Assembly (NCBI GenBank): GCA_024449915.1
Contig: JAMZAV010001713.1
Span: 62,001 to 126,000, forward strand
Source: Sweltsa coloradensis
Taxonomy: Eukaryota > Arthropoda > Insecta > Plecoptera > Chloroperlidae
Direction: 5' to 3'
DNA: 64,000 nt
The notes beneath the pieces are model-generated. The model searched no databases. It was not told where the DNA came from and saw only the letters and a list, made by a program, of their open reading frames with translations. Below, piece by piece: positions 1-9,289 of the stretch. Each line of letters starts with the position of its first letter. Within the stretch, counting starts at the first letter, position 1. The position numbers and the translations under genes are program-made.

Positions 1-672
1 CTGCAGATCCAGAGAAAAATGTAGTTTTCCGGCTTGTTTATTATTGAGAGTCTTGGATTGCAGAATGTGACCAAAGTATTCGCAAAATTGACAAAAATAG
101 GAACCATGCCACATTTATGATAAACCATGTTTTAATTAGATTGGACCACTGGCTTTGGACCTTACCATTCCTACAAAAGACGGATTTTTTGACAAGGTTT
201 TTTGTGACCTATCCTATGTTTTCCATAGAATCCATGATTCTCAAAATCAATGGCATTGTGATTTATGACTCACTCGTACAATCATCCACAGTCAAGAAGC
301 ATGGGAGAAAAAGACGCATGCACCCAATTATTCCGCCTCGCTGCCCGGGGAATAGGTCAAAACCATCAAGCATAACATGAGGGACTCTGATTTGGGAGGT
401 CACGGATTCGATCCCACCACCAGCAATCCTGACTGAATGTTCTTACAAGGTTTTCGACAGACATTAATGCAATTGCAAGGGATTGGATCCCCTTAAACAG
501 CCCTCGGACTTTCCCTCACAATGGTTGGTCGAAACTCCTAAACACCTCGTTCGACACCTGAAGATGAGCGTTCATTGCACCCAGGACAAGATTCCCACGA
601 CAAAACAATATGGTTAAGGGTCAGTAAAATCTTTTGCGGTGCGGTCTAATAATAACATGTTTTGCTGTGCAG

Positions 673-843
673 GTAAACGGCATCAACACCCAGGGAGAGA
701 ACATAGCTGACAACGGTGGTCTGCGGGAGGCGCTCCAGGCCTACAGGCTCTTCCAGGCGAGGCAGGACCGGGAACCAGAGCTGCTGCTACCTGGCATGTC
801 GACCTTCACTCCCGAGCAGCTGTTCTTCCTGGGGTTTGCTCAT
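673..843 (+). CDS. M13 peptidase penultimate exon, copy 1 (ENIAD zinc-ligand exon)
   Basis: This is a 57-codon, phase 0-0 exon. It carries [13 protein letters not shown], the M13 third-zinc-ligand block, and ends QLFFLGFAH. It differs from copy 2 at two residues (ARQ versus TRQ, STF versus SSF). Confidence 0.82.
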
Positions 844-1257
844 GTAAGTCACCAGTGAAACACCAGACGAGACTAGGAAAATATGTTTGTTTCGTTTGTT
901 ACCTCTCCACCCAACTAAAAACAAGAACTACATCATGAAAAATATTGTAATACAGAAACAAAGATTACATTTCCAAATTAATGTAATATAAAAACATAAT
1001 ATAACAAAATTGGTTGGGAATACATATCTTGAAAAAGCATCCAACCAAAAGCTTGCGAGAGTAAATAATAATCCGTGTTCTTGCCTCTATTTCAGATGTG
1101 GTGTGGGCACCAAACACCAGGGGCGCTTAAGTCGAAAGTAACCGAGGGTGTTCATAGTCCGAACAAGTACCGGGTGATAGGCACGCTCTCAAACACACAA
1201 GAGTTTGCCGAGGCGTGGAGCTGCCAAGACCCGCCCCAGAACTGGGGCCCTGATTGA
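673..1257 (+). CDS. M13 peptidase (neprilysin/ECE-like) last two exons, copy 1
   Basis: Two exons, 673-843 and 1096-1257, encode the C-terminal end of an M13 zinc metallopeptidase. These are type II membrane or secreted ectoenzymes that cleave small peptides. The first exon reads [16 protein letters not shown], the family block holding ExxxD, whose Glu is the third zinc ligand. The second begins MWCGHQTPG and keeps the [13 protein letters not shown] block with the substrate-site His and Arg of neprilysin. Acceptors (ctgtgcag, tatttcag) and the donor (CAT/gtaagt) are clean and phase 0. The HExxH exons must lie left of the window. Oddity: after EAWSC the frame runs [10 protein letters not shown] and stops, so the family-terminal CxxW is missing; the genomic sequence differs from copy 2 from the Cys codon onward. 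It may be an alternative 3' end or a decaying copy. Family assignment is sure; expression is not. Confidence 0.8.
1096..1257 (+). CDS. M13 peptidase terminal exon, copy 1, altered C-terminus
   Basis: The exon starts after tatttcag and encodes [15 protein letters not shown] onward to EAWSC, as in copy 2. It then diverges to [10 protein letters not shown] and stop TGA at 1255-1257. The terminal Cys and Trp that neprilysins use to fold the C-terminus are absent. Confidence 0.7.
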   Translation: MWCGHQTPGALKSKVTEGVHSPNKYRVIGTLSNTQEFAEAWSCQDPPQNWGPD

Positions 1258-1789
1258 AAGCTTGATTTAACCCCTATAGTAGGCTGTCTATGTTGAAAGA
1301 GTATCACGAATCCAAACACTTTAAAAAGATTTGCGTATAGCAAAGAGCTCGAAAAGTTCTATATTTATTCTAGATGGCAGTGCCTTCATAAACGCGGCCA
1401 ATCGAAAGACAAGTTGTATGAAATGATTTGATTGTTGCAATTATGTAAACAAACAGTTGAGCAAGTTCATATCAAAACAATGTTGTGCTGGCATAGGGTT
1501 GGCTAGGCTTGTCAAACATGTAATGTAAGTATGAATTTTACTAGTCCTATAGCCAAATGGAACTTTAGACCTACACTGTTGTATTATAAATAATTTTCTA
1601 CATCTGGGCCTAGGCCAGGGACGGTTTTCTGATTTGTTTTATGAGAGTATAATGACACCTTTTCTCGTTCCACACAAAGAAGAAAATTTTTAAATGTCCG
1701 CCATTTGTTTACGTATCGCACTTTCCCGCCTAACTCTGCTTATACCGTCAACAAGTGTCAAGTAACTATGGTTACTTGTTGATTATATG

Positions 1790-1950
1790 CCAAGTGTTTA
1801 AGGCTTATTTTAAAACCTTTATTTGGAAGCCTTCCAACAAACTTTTTCAACTTTTTTTTTCAAAAGAGACTATCATTCTATAACCTTAATGTCCATGTAA
1901 AATATGAACATTGTAGCCCCACCCGTCTGGTCAGAATCGCGGGCCGACGT
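1790..1950 (-). mobile_element. HINE (Helentron-like) internal fragment
   Basis: This stretch shares the family interior: a ttattttaaaacctttatt block, caactttttcaactttt, an ataaccttaatgtcc block and ccccacccgtctggtcag. No termini are recognisable, so it is a truncated copy. Confidence 0.6.
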
Positions 1951-2239
1951 ATTAGATGTTAGCAGTAGCTAGCAGTAGCTAACATCCTTAAAGTGATTTT
2001 GAGCATGTTTGAAGACATTTTTTCACCAAGAAGGAATGGTCGTACCCCAATAAAATTTGGCATGTGTTGTCAGGTACCTAAATCCCCTCGATTGTGATAG
2101 TTTTCAAGTTCACATCACGTTACATGACGGCTGGGTAACACCTCGAAATCACCCCAACTCTGCTTGGTGTATAAGGTGCTTGAGTGTGTAGCGCACCGCG
2201 GCTTGGCTGCGGCGCCCTAACGGGCACCTAGATTATATT

Positions 2240-2456
2240 AAATTAATCGGTTTTTCGGTTTCAATGCCACGTATATTTTTTATATTTTTTTTTTATTTTT
2301 TTATTTTTCAGTTTTGTTCTGTATTTATCAATAGTGATGTAGTTTTCGTTTTTAATATTTAAAGTTGTATTGGCCCTGAAGATGATGGGTGAAATCTCAT
2401 CGAAACGTCGGCCCAACGAAAATATACGTGGCATTGAAACCGAAAAACCGATTACT
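2240..2456. mobile_element. Foldback element with ribozyme-like hairpin motif
   Basis: Arms at 2240-2282 and about 2418-2456 are inverted repeats (cggtttttcggtttcaatg on the left, its complement on the right). The right side contains CTGAAGA, a GATG/CATC stem and CGAAACGTCGG at 2377-2412. That motif is common in Penelope-like element terminal repeats and resembles a minimal hammerhead core. Confidence 0.55.
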
Positions 2457-2504
2457 TTAATACATATCGGCCACGAAAACCTTCAAAAACATATAATTTA
2501 TACA

Positions 2505-2532
2505 TATTATATATATATATATATATATATAA
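2505..2532. repeat. (TA)n microsatellite
   Basis: A run of alternating TA embedded in very AT-rich sequence. Confidence 0.8.
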
Positions 2533-2612
2533 AATAATAATTTTTTAAAATAAAATTTTATAAAATAAAGAGTTGTTTTCCACTAAAGTGTTGTAAATAT
2601 TTAAAACTTTAT

Positions 2613-2675
2613 GTCAGCCACTAAAAATCAGTCCTGTGACTGAGTGGAGACTCTAAATACAAATTCATTTATTTT
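2613..2675 (+). repeat. SINE 3'-end fragment
   Basis: The stretch contains the ending ccactaaaaatcag, ctgagtggagactctaaa and an ATTTATTT tail. It matches the 3' end of the tRNA-derived SINE at 50849-51272. Confidence 0.5.
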
Positions 2676-2719
2676 TTTTACAATAATATTGCTATGAAGT
2701 CACAAAGTATAACGATGAC

Positions 2720-3072
2720 TTTTAACATCTGTTTTTTACGACCAAAAAGCTAATTTTTAGGCAAATAGATTGATATCCAATAAGTATTGTGACTTTTGTT
2801 AAATTAAAGTTGAAAAGAAGAGGACTCAACACCAATCCCTGTGGCACTCCCCGACTACGACTAGACACACTAATCGTGTTGTAGAAACTGCTACTAGCAA
2901 GGGAACTTAGAATGCGCAATCTTTCAGGAACGATAAGAATGCGCTGCCAATCCAGAGAAAATTGTATTGTAGTTTTCCAGCTTCTTATTAAGAGTCTTGG
3001 ATTGCAGAATGTAACCAAAGTATTCTCAAAATTAATAAAAATAGGTACCATGCCACATTTATGATAAACCAT
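2720..3072 (-). mobile_element. LINE reverse-transcriptase fragment
   Basis: The minus strand encodes SSFYNTISVSSRSRGVPQGL followed by VLSPLLFN, the RT motif upstream of the catalytic YADD of non-LTR elements. The frame is short and ends without the active-site box. A partial copy of the same fragment lies at 1-117 as part of the tandem duplication. Confidence 0.7.
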
Positions 3073-3592
3073 TTTTTAATTTCATTGGACACTTAAAGTT
3101 AAAGGCTTTGGACCTTACTATTCCTACAAAGTTGAATTTTTTGACAAGTTTTTTTCTGACCTCCTATGTTTTCCATAGAATCCCTGATTACTTCACAAAA
3201 TCAATGGCATTGTGATTTGTGAATCACTCGTACAATCACCCACAGTCAAGTAGCATGGGAGAAAAAGACGCATGCACCCAATTATTCCGCCTCGCTGCCC
3301 GGGGAATAGGTCAAAACCATGTGTCCTAAACTCTTCAGTTATTGTTGTCTGTTGTTATTGTTTACTGTTCTTACTAGGTTTTCTTCGCAGTCGTTACTAC
3401 GAATGCAAGGGATTGGATTGGAGCCCTCGGACTTTCCCCACACAATGGTCAAAACTCCTAAACACCTCGTTCGACACCTGAAGATGAGCGTTCATTGCAC
3501 CCAGGACAAGTTTCCTACGACAAAACAATATGGTTATGGGTCAGTAAAATCTTTTGCGGTGCGGTCTAATAATAACATGTTTTGCTGTGCAG

Positions 3593-3763
3593 GTAAACGG
3601 CATCAACACCCAGGGAGAGAACATAGCTGACAACGGTGGTCTGCGGGAGGCGCTCCAGGCCTACAGGCTCTTCCAGACGAGGCAGGACCGGGAACCCGAG
3701 CTGCTGCTACCTGGCATGTCCAGCTTCACTCCCGAGCAGCTGTTCTTCCTGGGGTTTGCTCAT
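3593..3763 (+). CDS. M13 peptidase penultimate exon, copy 2
   Basis: This 57-codon exon contains the [15 protein letters not shown] block and is flanked by an AG acceptor and a gtaagt donor. It is nearly identical to 673-843. Confidence 0.84.
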
Positions 3764-4857
3764 GTAAGTCACCAGTGAAACACCAGACGAGACTAGGAAA
3801 ATATGTTTGTTTCGTTTGTTACCTCTCCACTCAACTAAAAACAAGAACTACACGATGAAAAATATAGTTACACAGAAACAAAGATTACAATTCCAAAGTG
3901 ATGTAATATAACTAGGCCGCTTCGCGAACGCTGTTACCAGTCGCGTTGATGGATGACCTTTTTGGTAATATTTCTGACCAATGATTACGTTTTTTTAGTG
4001 GAATCTCATTAAGTTTTCTATTTGATATTATTTGTTAATTATACACCTGTAAAAGGCTTATATTAAAACCTTTATTTCTTTGAGTTTTGACCAACTTTGT
4101 CAACTTTTTCTTTCAAGAGGCACTACATCACCATAATCTTTATGTCATGTCAATGTCAAAAATAAACGTTGAAGCCCACCCGTTTGGTCACAATACAATA
4201 ACATAATACAATATACAATACTAATTATATATATATATAATGTATATATTAGATTTATAATCAATATCGGAGTAGCCGTTTGCCAAATATCACGAAAATA
4301 TCTCATTAAAAAATGAAAAAAAATCGTAAAAGTACGAAAATCATAAGAAATATTTGATCGATTATACCAAAAAACGTGGCAGGTCTAAGTTCAGAGATTT
4401 CGAAGGTCCCCTCCAATTTTCATCAAGATCGCATATGCCGTTTGGCCGGTAGAGAGCAAACAAACAGACAAAAAAATAACAAAAACAAAACACCGAGCTA
4501 TTTTTCTTGAGGTAACGTAATTGGAAAAAAAAAAAAAAACACAAAGTCAAATGGAAGTCTTCGCTTCGCTCATCCAAAAACTTAATATAAAAACATGGTT
4601 GGGAACACATATCTTGAAATAGCATCCACCCAAAAGCTTGCGAGTGTAAATAATAATCCGTGTTCTTGCCTCTATTTCAGATGTGGTGTGGGCACCAAAC
4701 ACCAGGGGCGCTTAAGTCGAAAGTAACCGAGGGTGTTCACACTCCGAACAAGTACCGGGTGATAGGCACGCTCTCAAACACACAAGAGTTTGCCGAGGCG
4801 TGGAGCTGCCCCAAGGACAGCCCCATGAACCCCACCAAGAAGTGCGTGCTGTGGTGA
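3593..4857 (+). CDS. M13 peptidase (neprilysin/ECE-like) last two exons, copy 2
   Basis: Exons 3593-3763 and 4681-4857 are the second, intact copy of the M13 C-terminal exons. The first carries the ExxxD zinc-ligand block (ENIAD). The second carries [13 protein letters not shown] and ends MNPTKKCVLW, the canonical C-terminal CxxW of neprilysin and endothelin-converting enzymes, then TGA. Splice signals match copy 1 (ctgtgcag acceptor, CAT/gtaagt donor, tatttcag acceptor). The intron between them is enlarged by a Helentron-like insertion at 3912-4576. Copy 1 and copy 2 proteins differ at only three positions before the tails diverge, so the duplication is recent. Without the upstream exons I cannot say whether the two pairs are alternative 3' ends of one gene or belong to two genes. 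This pair is the better candidate for the functional terminus. Confidence 0.85.
3912..4576 (-). mobile_element. HINE (non-autonomous Helentron), inserted in duplication unit 2
   Basis: On the minus strand the element begins TGGATGAGCGAAGCGAAGAC and ends in CTAG. Internal landmarks are aaaacgtggcaggtctaag and gcatatgccgtttg. It is absent from the matching intron of unit 1, which gives an empty site in an A-tract. Confidence 0.8.
4681..4857 (+). CDS. M13 peptidase terminal exon, copy 2, with CxxW end
   Basis: The exon encodes [12 protein letters not shown] through EAWSCPKDSPMNPTKKCVLW in total, ending with the family CxxW and TGA at 4855-4857. The 3' flank contains repeated copies of the last codons (4874-4932). 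Confidence 0.85.
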   Translation: MWCGHQTPGALKSKVTEGVHTPNKYRVIGTLSNTQEFAEAWSCPKDSPMNPTKKCVLW

Positions 4858-4861
4858 GGTG

Positions 4862-4935
4862 CGTCACGTGCTAAAGTGCGTGCTAGGGTATTGACTAAAG
4901 TGCGTGCTACTGTATAGACTAGAGTGCGTGCTGTA
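4862..4935 (+). repeat. Short repeats of the last codons in the presumed 3' UTR
   Basis: The motif AAGTGCGTGCT, which encodes the terminal KCVL residues at 4840-4850, recurs at about 4874, 4898 and 4920 as (A/G)AGTGCGTGCT. It looks like local slippage or microduplication of the coding end into the 3' UTR. Confidence 0.7.
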
Positions 4936-6095
4936 ACAAAGTGAGAAAGTGAGTGAGTGCTTTAGGCCTATGTCTAAACAGCGCAGTTGTTGTGAATTAT
5001 TGCAGAACAGATACTTTACGCTATTCACAAACACTGAAACGTACTGAACTACTGATAGAGGTATAGAGTAGATACTACAATACGATAACATCTTTATCTG
5101 AACTTTACTGTAAAGTACGTTATCGTATTGACTATTATTATTATCAGGCATAGAAGACAATCTTCGACTTAAATTCTTTCCATTGTATCTTGTTGAAAAT
5201 GTATTGACTGGATGAACGTAAATTGCGTAGCAAGAGCAGTGAACACTTTTGAAGACATCAAATTTGTCTACGTATCCAGAGGAAATATGATTGTGTGTTA
5301 ATTTATTTTTATTGTTTGTGTTTGTTCTAACTGCTCTGGCCAAAAGGCTACTTCAAAGAACCTTCGAAATTTTTCAGATTTCGACCTTTCACAATTTTTA
5401 ATGTTTCTCATAACAGTTACACCATTTTGATTTTAGAGAAATATAATTTGCTCTCTACCAGACAAACGGCTATACTCCAATATTAATAAAATTTCAGTTA
5501 ATTTTAAGCCTTCCGCGGTCTAAGTAAAATGTAAACAACGTTTCTCATGGAAATCGTTCTAATATTCTTTTATGTATCGTTAAAACTAATTGTAAATTTC
5601 AACAATAACGTTTATTTACTAAAAATAGTTGTTGAAAAGTGAAACTATTATACAGACTTGTGCCGCTGATTGTTATAATGAAATTGAAATAGGCACAACT
5701 TGTACTACTTTAAAAGCTTAATTCTATGTAAACAATGACAATAATAAATATTTTTTAAACGCATAGGATGGTCTAAAAACTAAATGCTCATCCATCATTG
5801 CTACTGTAAATAGCAATCTGCATGGTTAAATACTATCTTGATACAATCAATGTAGCCCTACTATCATTGCTGGGGCCTCTAGACCGAAGTCGTGCAGAAG
5901 TCTATTTCCCTGCCCAATATCTTCACTTTTGATAGCATTATTTGTGATTAACAATCCACGGATCCACCCCTCTTCCATTCAACTCGTGCATCTGCCAACA
6001 TCCATGTTCATTCTCACAATACATCCTCACTATCTTTGTATTACTATTCATATAAAATTCCAACTCACAAAAAAGTAATATAAATACTAAATATA
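4936..6095. other. Intergenic, nothing recognised
   Basis: AT-rich sequence with scattered short frames. The 159-codon minus frame at 4864-5343 overlaps the peptidase 3' flank and shows no domain. I see no gene or repeat structure I can name. Confidence 0.5.
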
Positions 6096-6099
6096 AAAT

Positions 6100-6158
6100 T
6101 TACTTGGCCATTGAATTTGGTTCATTACGAGAACTCTAAAATGTCAATGGCCAAGTAA
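6100..6158. repeat. Short inverted repeat (hairpin)
   Basis: TTACTTGGCCATTGA at 6100-6114 is perfectly inverted at 6144-6158, a 15-bp stem with a 29-nt loop. It may be a small palindromic element. Confidence 0.7.
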
Positions 6159-6289
6159 TTATTTTTATGATTTTGAGTTTAAAATTTTTACTTTTTTTTT
6201 TTTTACCACGAAAATGGTTGGCTTGGCGCACATCAACATGCAAAATAATCACTTCTTTTCAATGCGACACTAGGGAGAAAGAATGAAAT

Positions 6290-6400
6290 GCTTGGCTCAA
6301 CTTCTATATCTCACAACATTCAAAGCCGAAGACTTTTGAAGGAGAGATGGCTGTCTTTTTTTTTTTACAATTTTTTGTATTTGGGGGGGATATTACATCT
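6290..6400 (+). repeat. Dispersed repeat also present at 51595-51690
   Basis: The stretch with acttctatatctcacaac and agccgaagact followed by a poly-T run recurs in inverted orientation next to another HINE copy near 51.6 kb. Confidence 0.6.
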
Positions 6401-6472
6401 TTTTGTTGTTTGTTTCATATCAAGGCGCAAAATACGTGAAAAGGTGGATACAGTGCCTTTAAAACAGATTGT

Positions 6473-7041
6473 TGGATGAGCGAAGCGAAGACTTCAATTT
6501 CACTGACCCCCAAAAAATTTAGCTTGGGTGTTTTGTTTTGTTGTTTTTTTGTTTGTTTTTTGTTTTGTTTTTTTGACTGTTTGTTCGCTCTCTACCGGGC
6601 AAACGGCATATCCGATCTTGATGAAAATTTGACGGGACCTTCGAAATCTCTGAACTTAGAGCTGTATTGTTTTTGGGTACAATCGGAGAAATATTTCTCA
6701 TGAATATCGTACTTTTACGATTTTTTCCGTTTTTTTTGTGCGATATTTTCGTGCCATTTGGGCCATTTCTGACCATACGGGTGGGGCTACAACGTTCATA
6801 TTAAATATGGACATTAAGGTTATGGTGATGTAGTACCTTTTGAAAGAAAAAGTTGAAAAAGTTAGCCAGAATCCATAGAAATAAAGCTTTTAATATAAGT
6901 TTTTAACGGTAAATAATACCAATTGACAAGTAACAATAGAAACTTACAACAATCACCTACAATGTGTAGGCAGCAAAACAAAGCACTTGCAAATTTAAAA
7001 AGCTCATCCATCAACGCGGCGGGACTTTAGCGTTTTCCTAG
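6473..7041 (+). mobile_element. HINE (non-autonomous Helentron), full-length, + orientation
   Basis: This is the clearest copy of the family. It starts TGGATGAGCGAAGCGAAGAC after a T. It ends with subterminal GCTCATCCA (inverse of the 5' end), a stem AACGC-12 nt-GCGTT, then TTCCTAG followed by T. This matches the Helentron layout of asymmetric terminal inverted repeats, 3' stem-loop and T/T insertion. No Rep/helicase coding is present. Confidence 0.8.
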
Positions 7042-7279
7042 TCTAAACAAAAGCAACCTCTGAATGACTTGTCCCGACAAATTATAATTACAGACTAATG
7101 GGAATTTCCTCAATGAAATTGTTAACAATGAGTACTTATCAGGATTAGGACGGAGAAGCCAAGCCAAACATCACTGAGAAAACGCTGCTAATGCATCTTG
7201 AAGAGAGCGATTGCATCGCATAACTTCAACACAATTTAAAATAAATTACAATCGTCAGTGTGCAAAAGAAAATCACAAG

Positions 7280-7840
7280 CAATTGATTTAGTCTGTCTAC
7301 AAGATCGTCCACAAACAACACGAAAAGGAGAGGGCTACACTGCCTTGAGGGACACCCGATAACACTGGTAACCAAGAGGAAGATGAACCGGCAACAATTA
7401 CACATTGCTTTCGATCTGTAAGAAAATTCTCAATGAGCGTAAGGAAATTACCACTCACACCAAAACGCTCTTTTATCTTGTAATGAAGGTGTTTGTGGCT
7501 TACAGAATCAAATGTCTTTGCAATGTCAATCAATGTAGGCAACGTCCAGCTGGGATCGGTTCATTTGGTTGTCCAGAGCATTAGTGGCATGATGTTGCAG
7601 GACTGCAAGAATAGTGAGACAACAGTTAGGGAGAAACCCATGTTGTTCATGCGAAATAAGTGGACGAGTGTGGGCAAAGAGTCGATTATGCACAATTCTT
7701 TCACATATGGCAGACAAAATTGGAAGAATTGATATAGGTCTCTAGCATTTCACAGATGTTTTGTCTCCTGCTTTAAACAATGGTATGACATTAGCCTGTT
7801 TCCAGGCAGATGGAAAATTACCTGTCATAAAACTCTTATT
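7280..7840 (-). mobile_element. LINE (Jockey/CR1-like) reverse-transcriptase fragment
   Basis: In reverse orientation the sequence encodes RT blocks SAICERIVHNRL, ISHEQHGFLPN, IAKTFDSVSHKHL and SGVPQGSV in the correct order, split over two overlapping frames by an indel. It is a 5' and 3' truncated, non-functional fragment. Confidence 0.8.
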
Positions 7841-8218
7841 TAAGAGACAACTATCCCCATTTGAAACTTTTTTGGGAACTTTTTCTGCTTCCAGTTGTCA
7901 TCCGATCGAGATGCAATTTTGCGTAATTCTTAAGTGAAGCTCTTTTGGCTTAAATTTGCCTTTTTCTTCAATTAAAGAAATGAAGACATTATTATTATTA
8001 TGATAAATCCTATTTTTGTTTTGTTTTGTTTTGTTAAGTCAACTAGGACTATGTGATATATTCGTGCAAATTGGTTAAATCATATTGTACAAAGGTTGTA
8101 TTGTTGCAACATCTTAAATGTAATTGACAGCGGCAAAAATTACAATACATCAATTTTTATTTGTTGTATTAATCTAATATATATATACTGTGTTATATCG
8201 CAGACTTTCACGGATTGA

Positions 8219-8722
8219 ATATGCAGACATTGTATTTTCGGGTAGTCCGTGTGGTTTTATTATTAGTTCCAACGTTTCGGGCAGTTCTCCCTGCCCATCT
8301 TCAAGGAAATTTAAAACATAAAACAATATCAAAACAAACAAAACCTTACTTCTTAACAAATACTGCAACTGGATACAAAGACAAAACCAAAAAGCTTAGA
8401 AAACATAGGTACTAATGACAACATATTATGAACATCCAGATATTTTTAAAACTGTGAAGACATCAACACACTATTACTTTTTAGATGACCTCAGCGTACG
8501 AGTAGATGGCTCAAGGGGTTCTTGTTGAGTTTTCTTTCTCTTCTTTCTTGGTTTTGTCTTTGTATCCAGTTGCAGTATTTGTTAAGAAGTAAGGTTTTGT
8601 TTGTTTTGATATTGTTTTATGTTTTAAATTTCCTTGAAGATGGGCAGGGAGAACTGCCCGAAACGTTGGAACTAATAATAAAACCACACGGACTACCCGA
8701 AAATACAATGTCTGCATATATA
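8219..8722. mobile_element. Foldback with ~175-bp arms carrying GAAACGTTGG hairpins
   Basis: Arms at 8219-8393 and 8548-8722 are inverted copies. Each contains TTGAAGATGGGCAG, a short loop, then CTGCCCGAAACGTTGG. The two open frames of 64-82 codons here are mirror images and not genes. A third, diverged motif is at 8836-8875. Confidence 0.8.
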
Positions 8723-8724
8723 TA

Positions 8725-8752
8725 CTGTGTATATATATATATATATATATTT
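8725..8752. repeat. (TA)n microsatellite
   Basis: Alternating TA run next to the foldback arm. Confidence 0.8.
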
Positions 8753-9048
8753 TGTCTTAAGCTTTCGTGATCCATGGTTAATGTAATAAGTATCTTTACG
8801 GTAAATAATCACGCACAGATTATAAAAATACTTTAATCCCAACGTTTCAGAAAACTATGTTTCCATTTCAAGGGAAGGTTAAAAACAAAAATTCAATAAA
8901 ACAACAACAGCATTATAAAAAAACAAATAGAAACAAAAAAACACACTAACCTTGCAAACATAAAAATTATGTATATATATACCGTCGTGATTAAGGTACA
9001 ACTTTAAATTAGCTACAGTTGTCAGTCAGCAGGTGAAATTGTTTTGTC

Positions 9049-9072
9049 CCCCAGCCCTTACAGGGCTGGGCT
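9049..9072. repeat. GC-rich hairpin
   Basis: CCCAGCCCT-TAC-AGGGCTGGG is a perfect 9-bp stem with a 3-nt loop inside the composite foldback. I infer no function. Confidence 0.6.
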
Positions 9073-9144
9073 TTATGTTTCTTCTATGCTTCCCAACCAT
9101 GTCAACCCTTCTCCAACTAAACTAAAATATAAAATATAGATATA

Positions 9145-9145
9145 A

Positions 9146-9177
<32 letters not shown>

Positions 9178-9179
9178 TG
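9145..9179. repeat. (TA)n microsatellite
   Basis: TA run just inside the right inverted terminus of the composite foldback. Confidence 0.8.
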
Positions 9180-9289
9180 TAGATGGTGCAACAAGTACAA
9201 CCATTGTGACAAATATGATTTAACCAATTTACAGGAATATATCACATAGTCCTAGTTGACTTAACAAAACAAAACAAAAATAGGATTTA

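Larger units (their letters stand above)
1..1257 (+). repeat. Segmental tandem duplication, unit 1
   Basis: Sequence from the window start (LINE-like RT fragment, then 5' flank, exon, intron, exon) is repeated at about 2944-4857 with high identity. The repeat includes non-coding sequence such as the stretch starting gggagaaaaagacgcatgc. The duplication may extend left of the window. Confidence 0.85.
2944..4857 (+). repeat. Segmental tandem duplication, unit 2
   Basis: This is the second unit of the duplication. It is longer than unit 1 chiefly because of the 665-bp insertion at 3912-4576, which is absent from unit 1. Confidence 0.85.
8008..9284. mobile_element. Composite foldback element with ~105-bp inverted termini
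   Basis: Sequence at about 8008-8112 (ttttgttttgttttgttaag, then aactaggactatgtgatat) is inverted at about 9187-9284. A second foldback (8219-8722) and TA microsatellites lie inside. Confidence 0.7.

Noticed and set aside
4864..5343. 159-codon minus-strand open frame
   Set aside because: Overlaps the peptidase 3' flank, is Ser/Tyr-rich from repeated gtgcgtgct/gtgagtg words, and shows no domain or splice support.
8174..8770. Four short frames with matching products
   Set aside because: They are the two arms of one foldback read on opposite strands.
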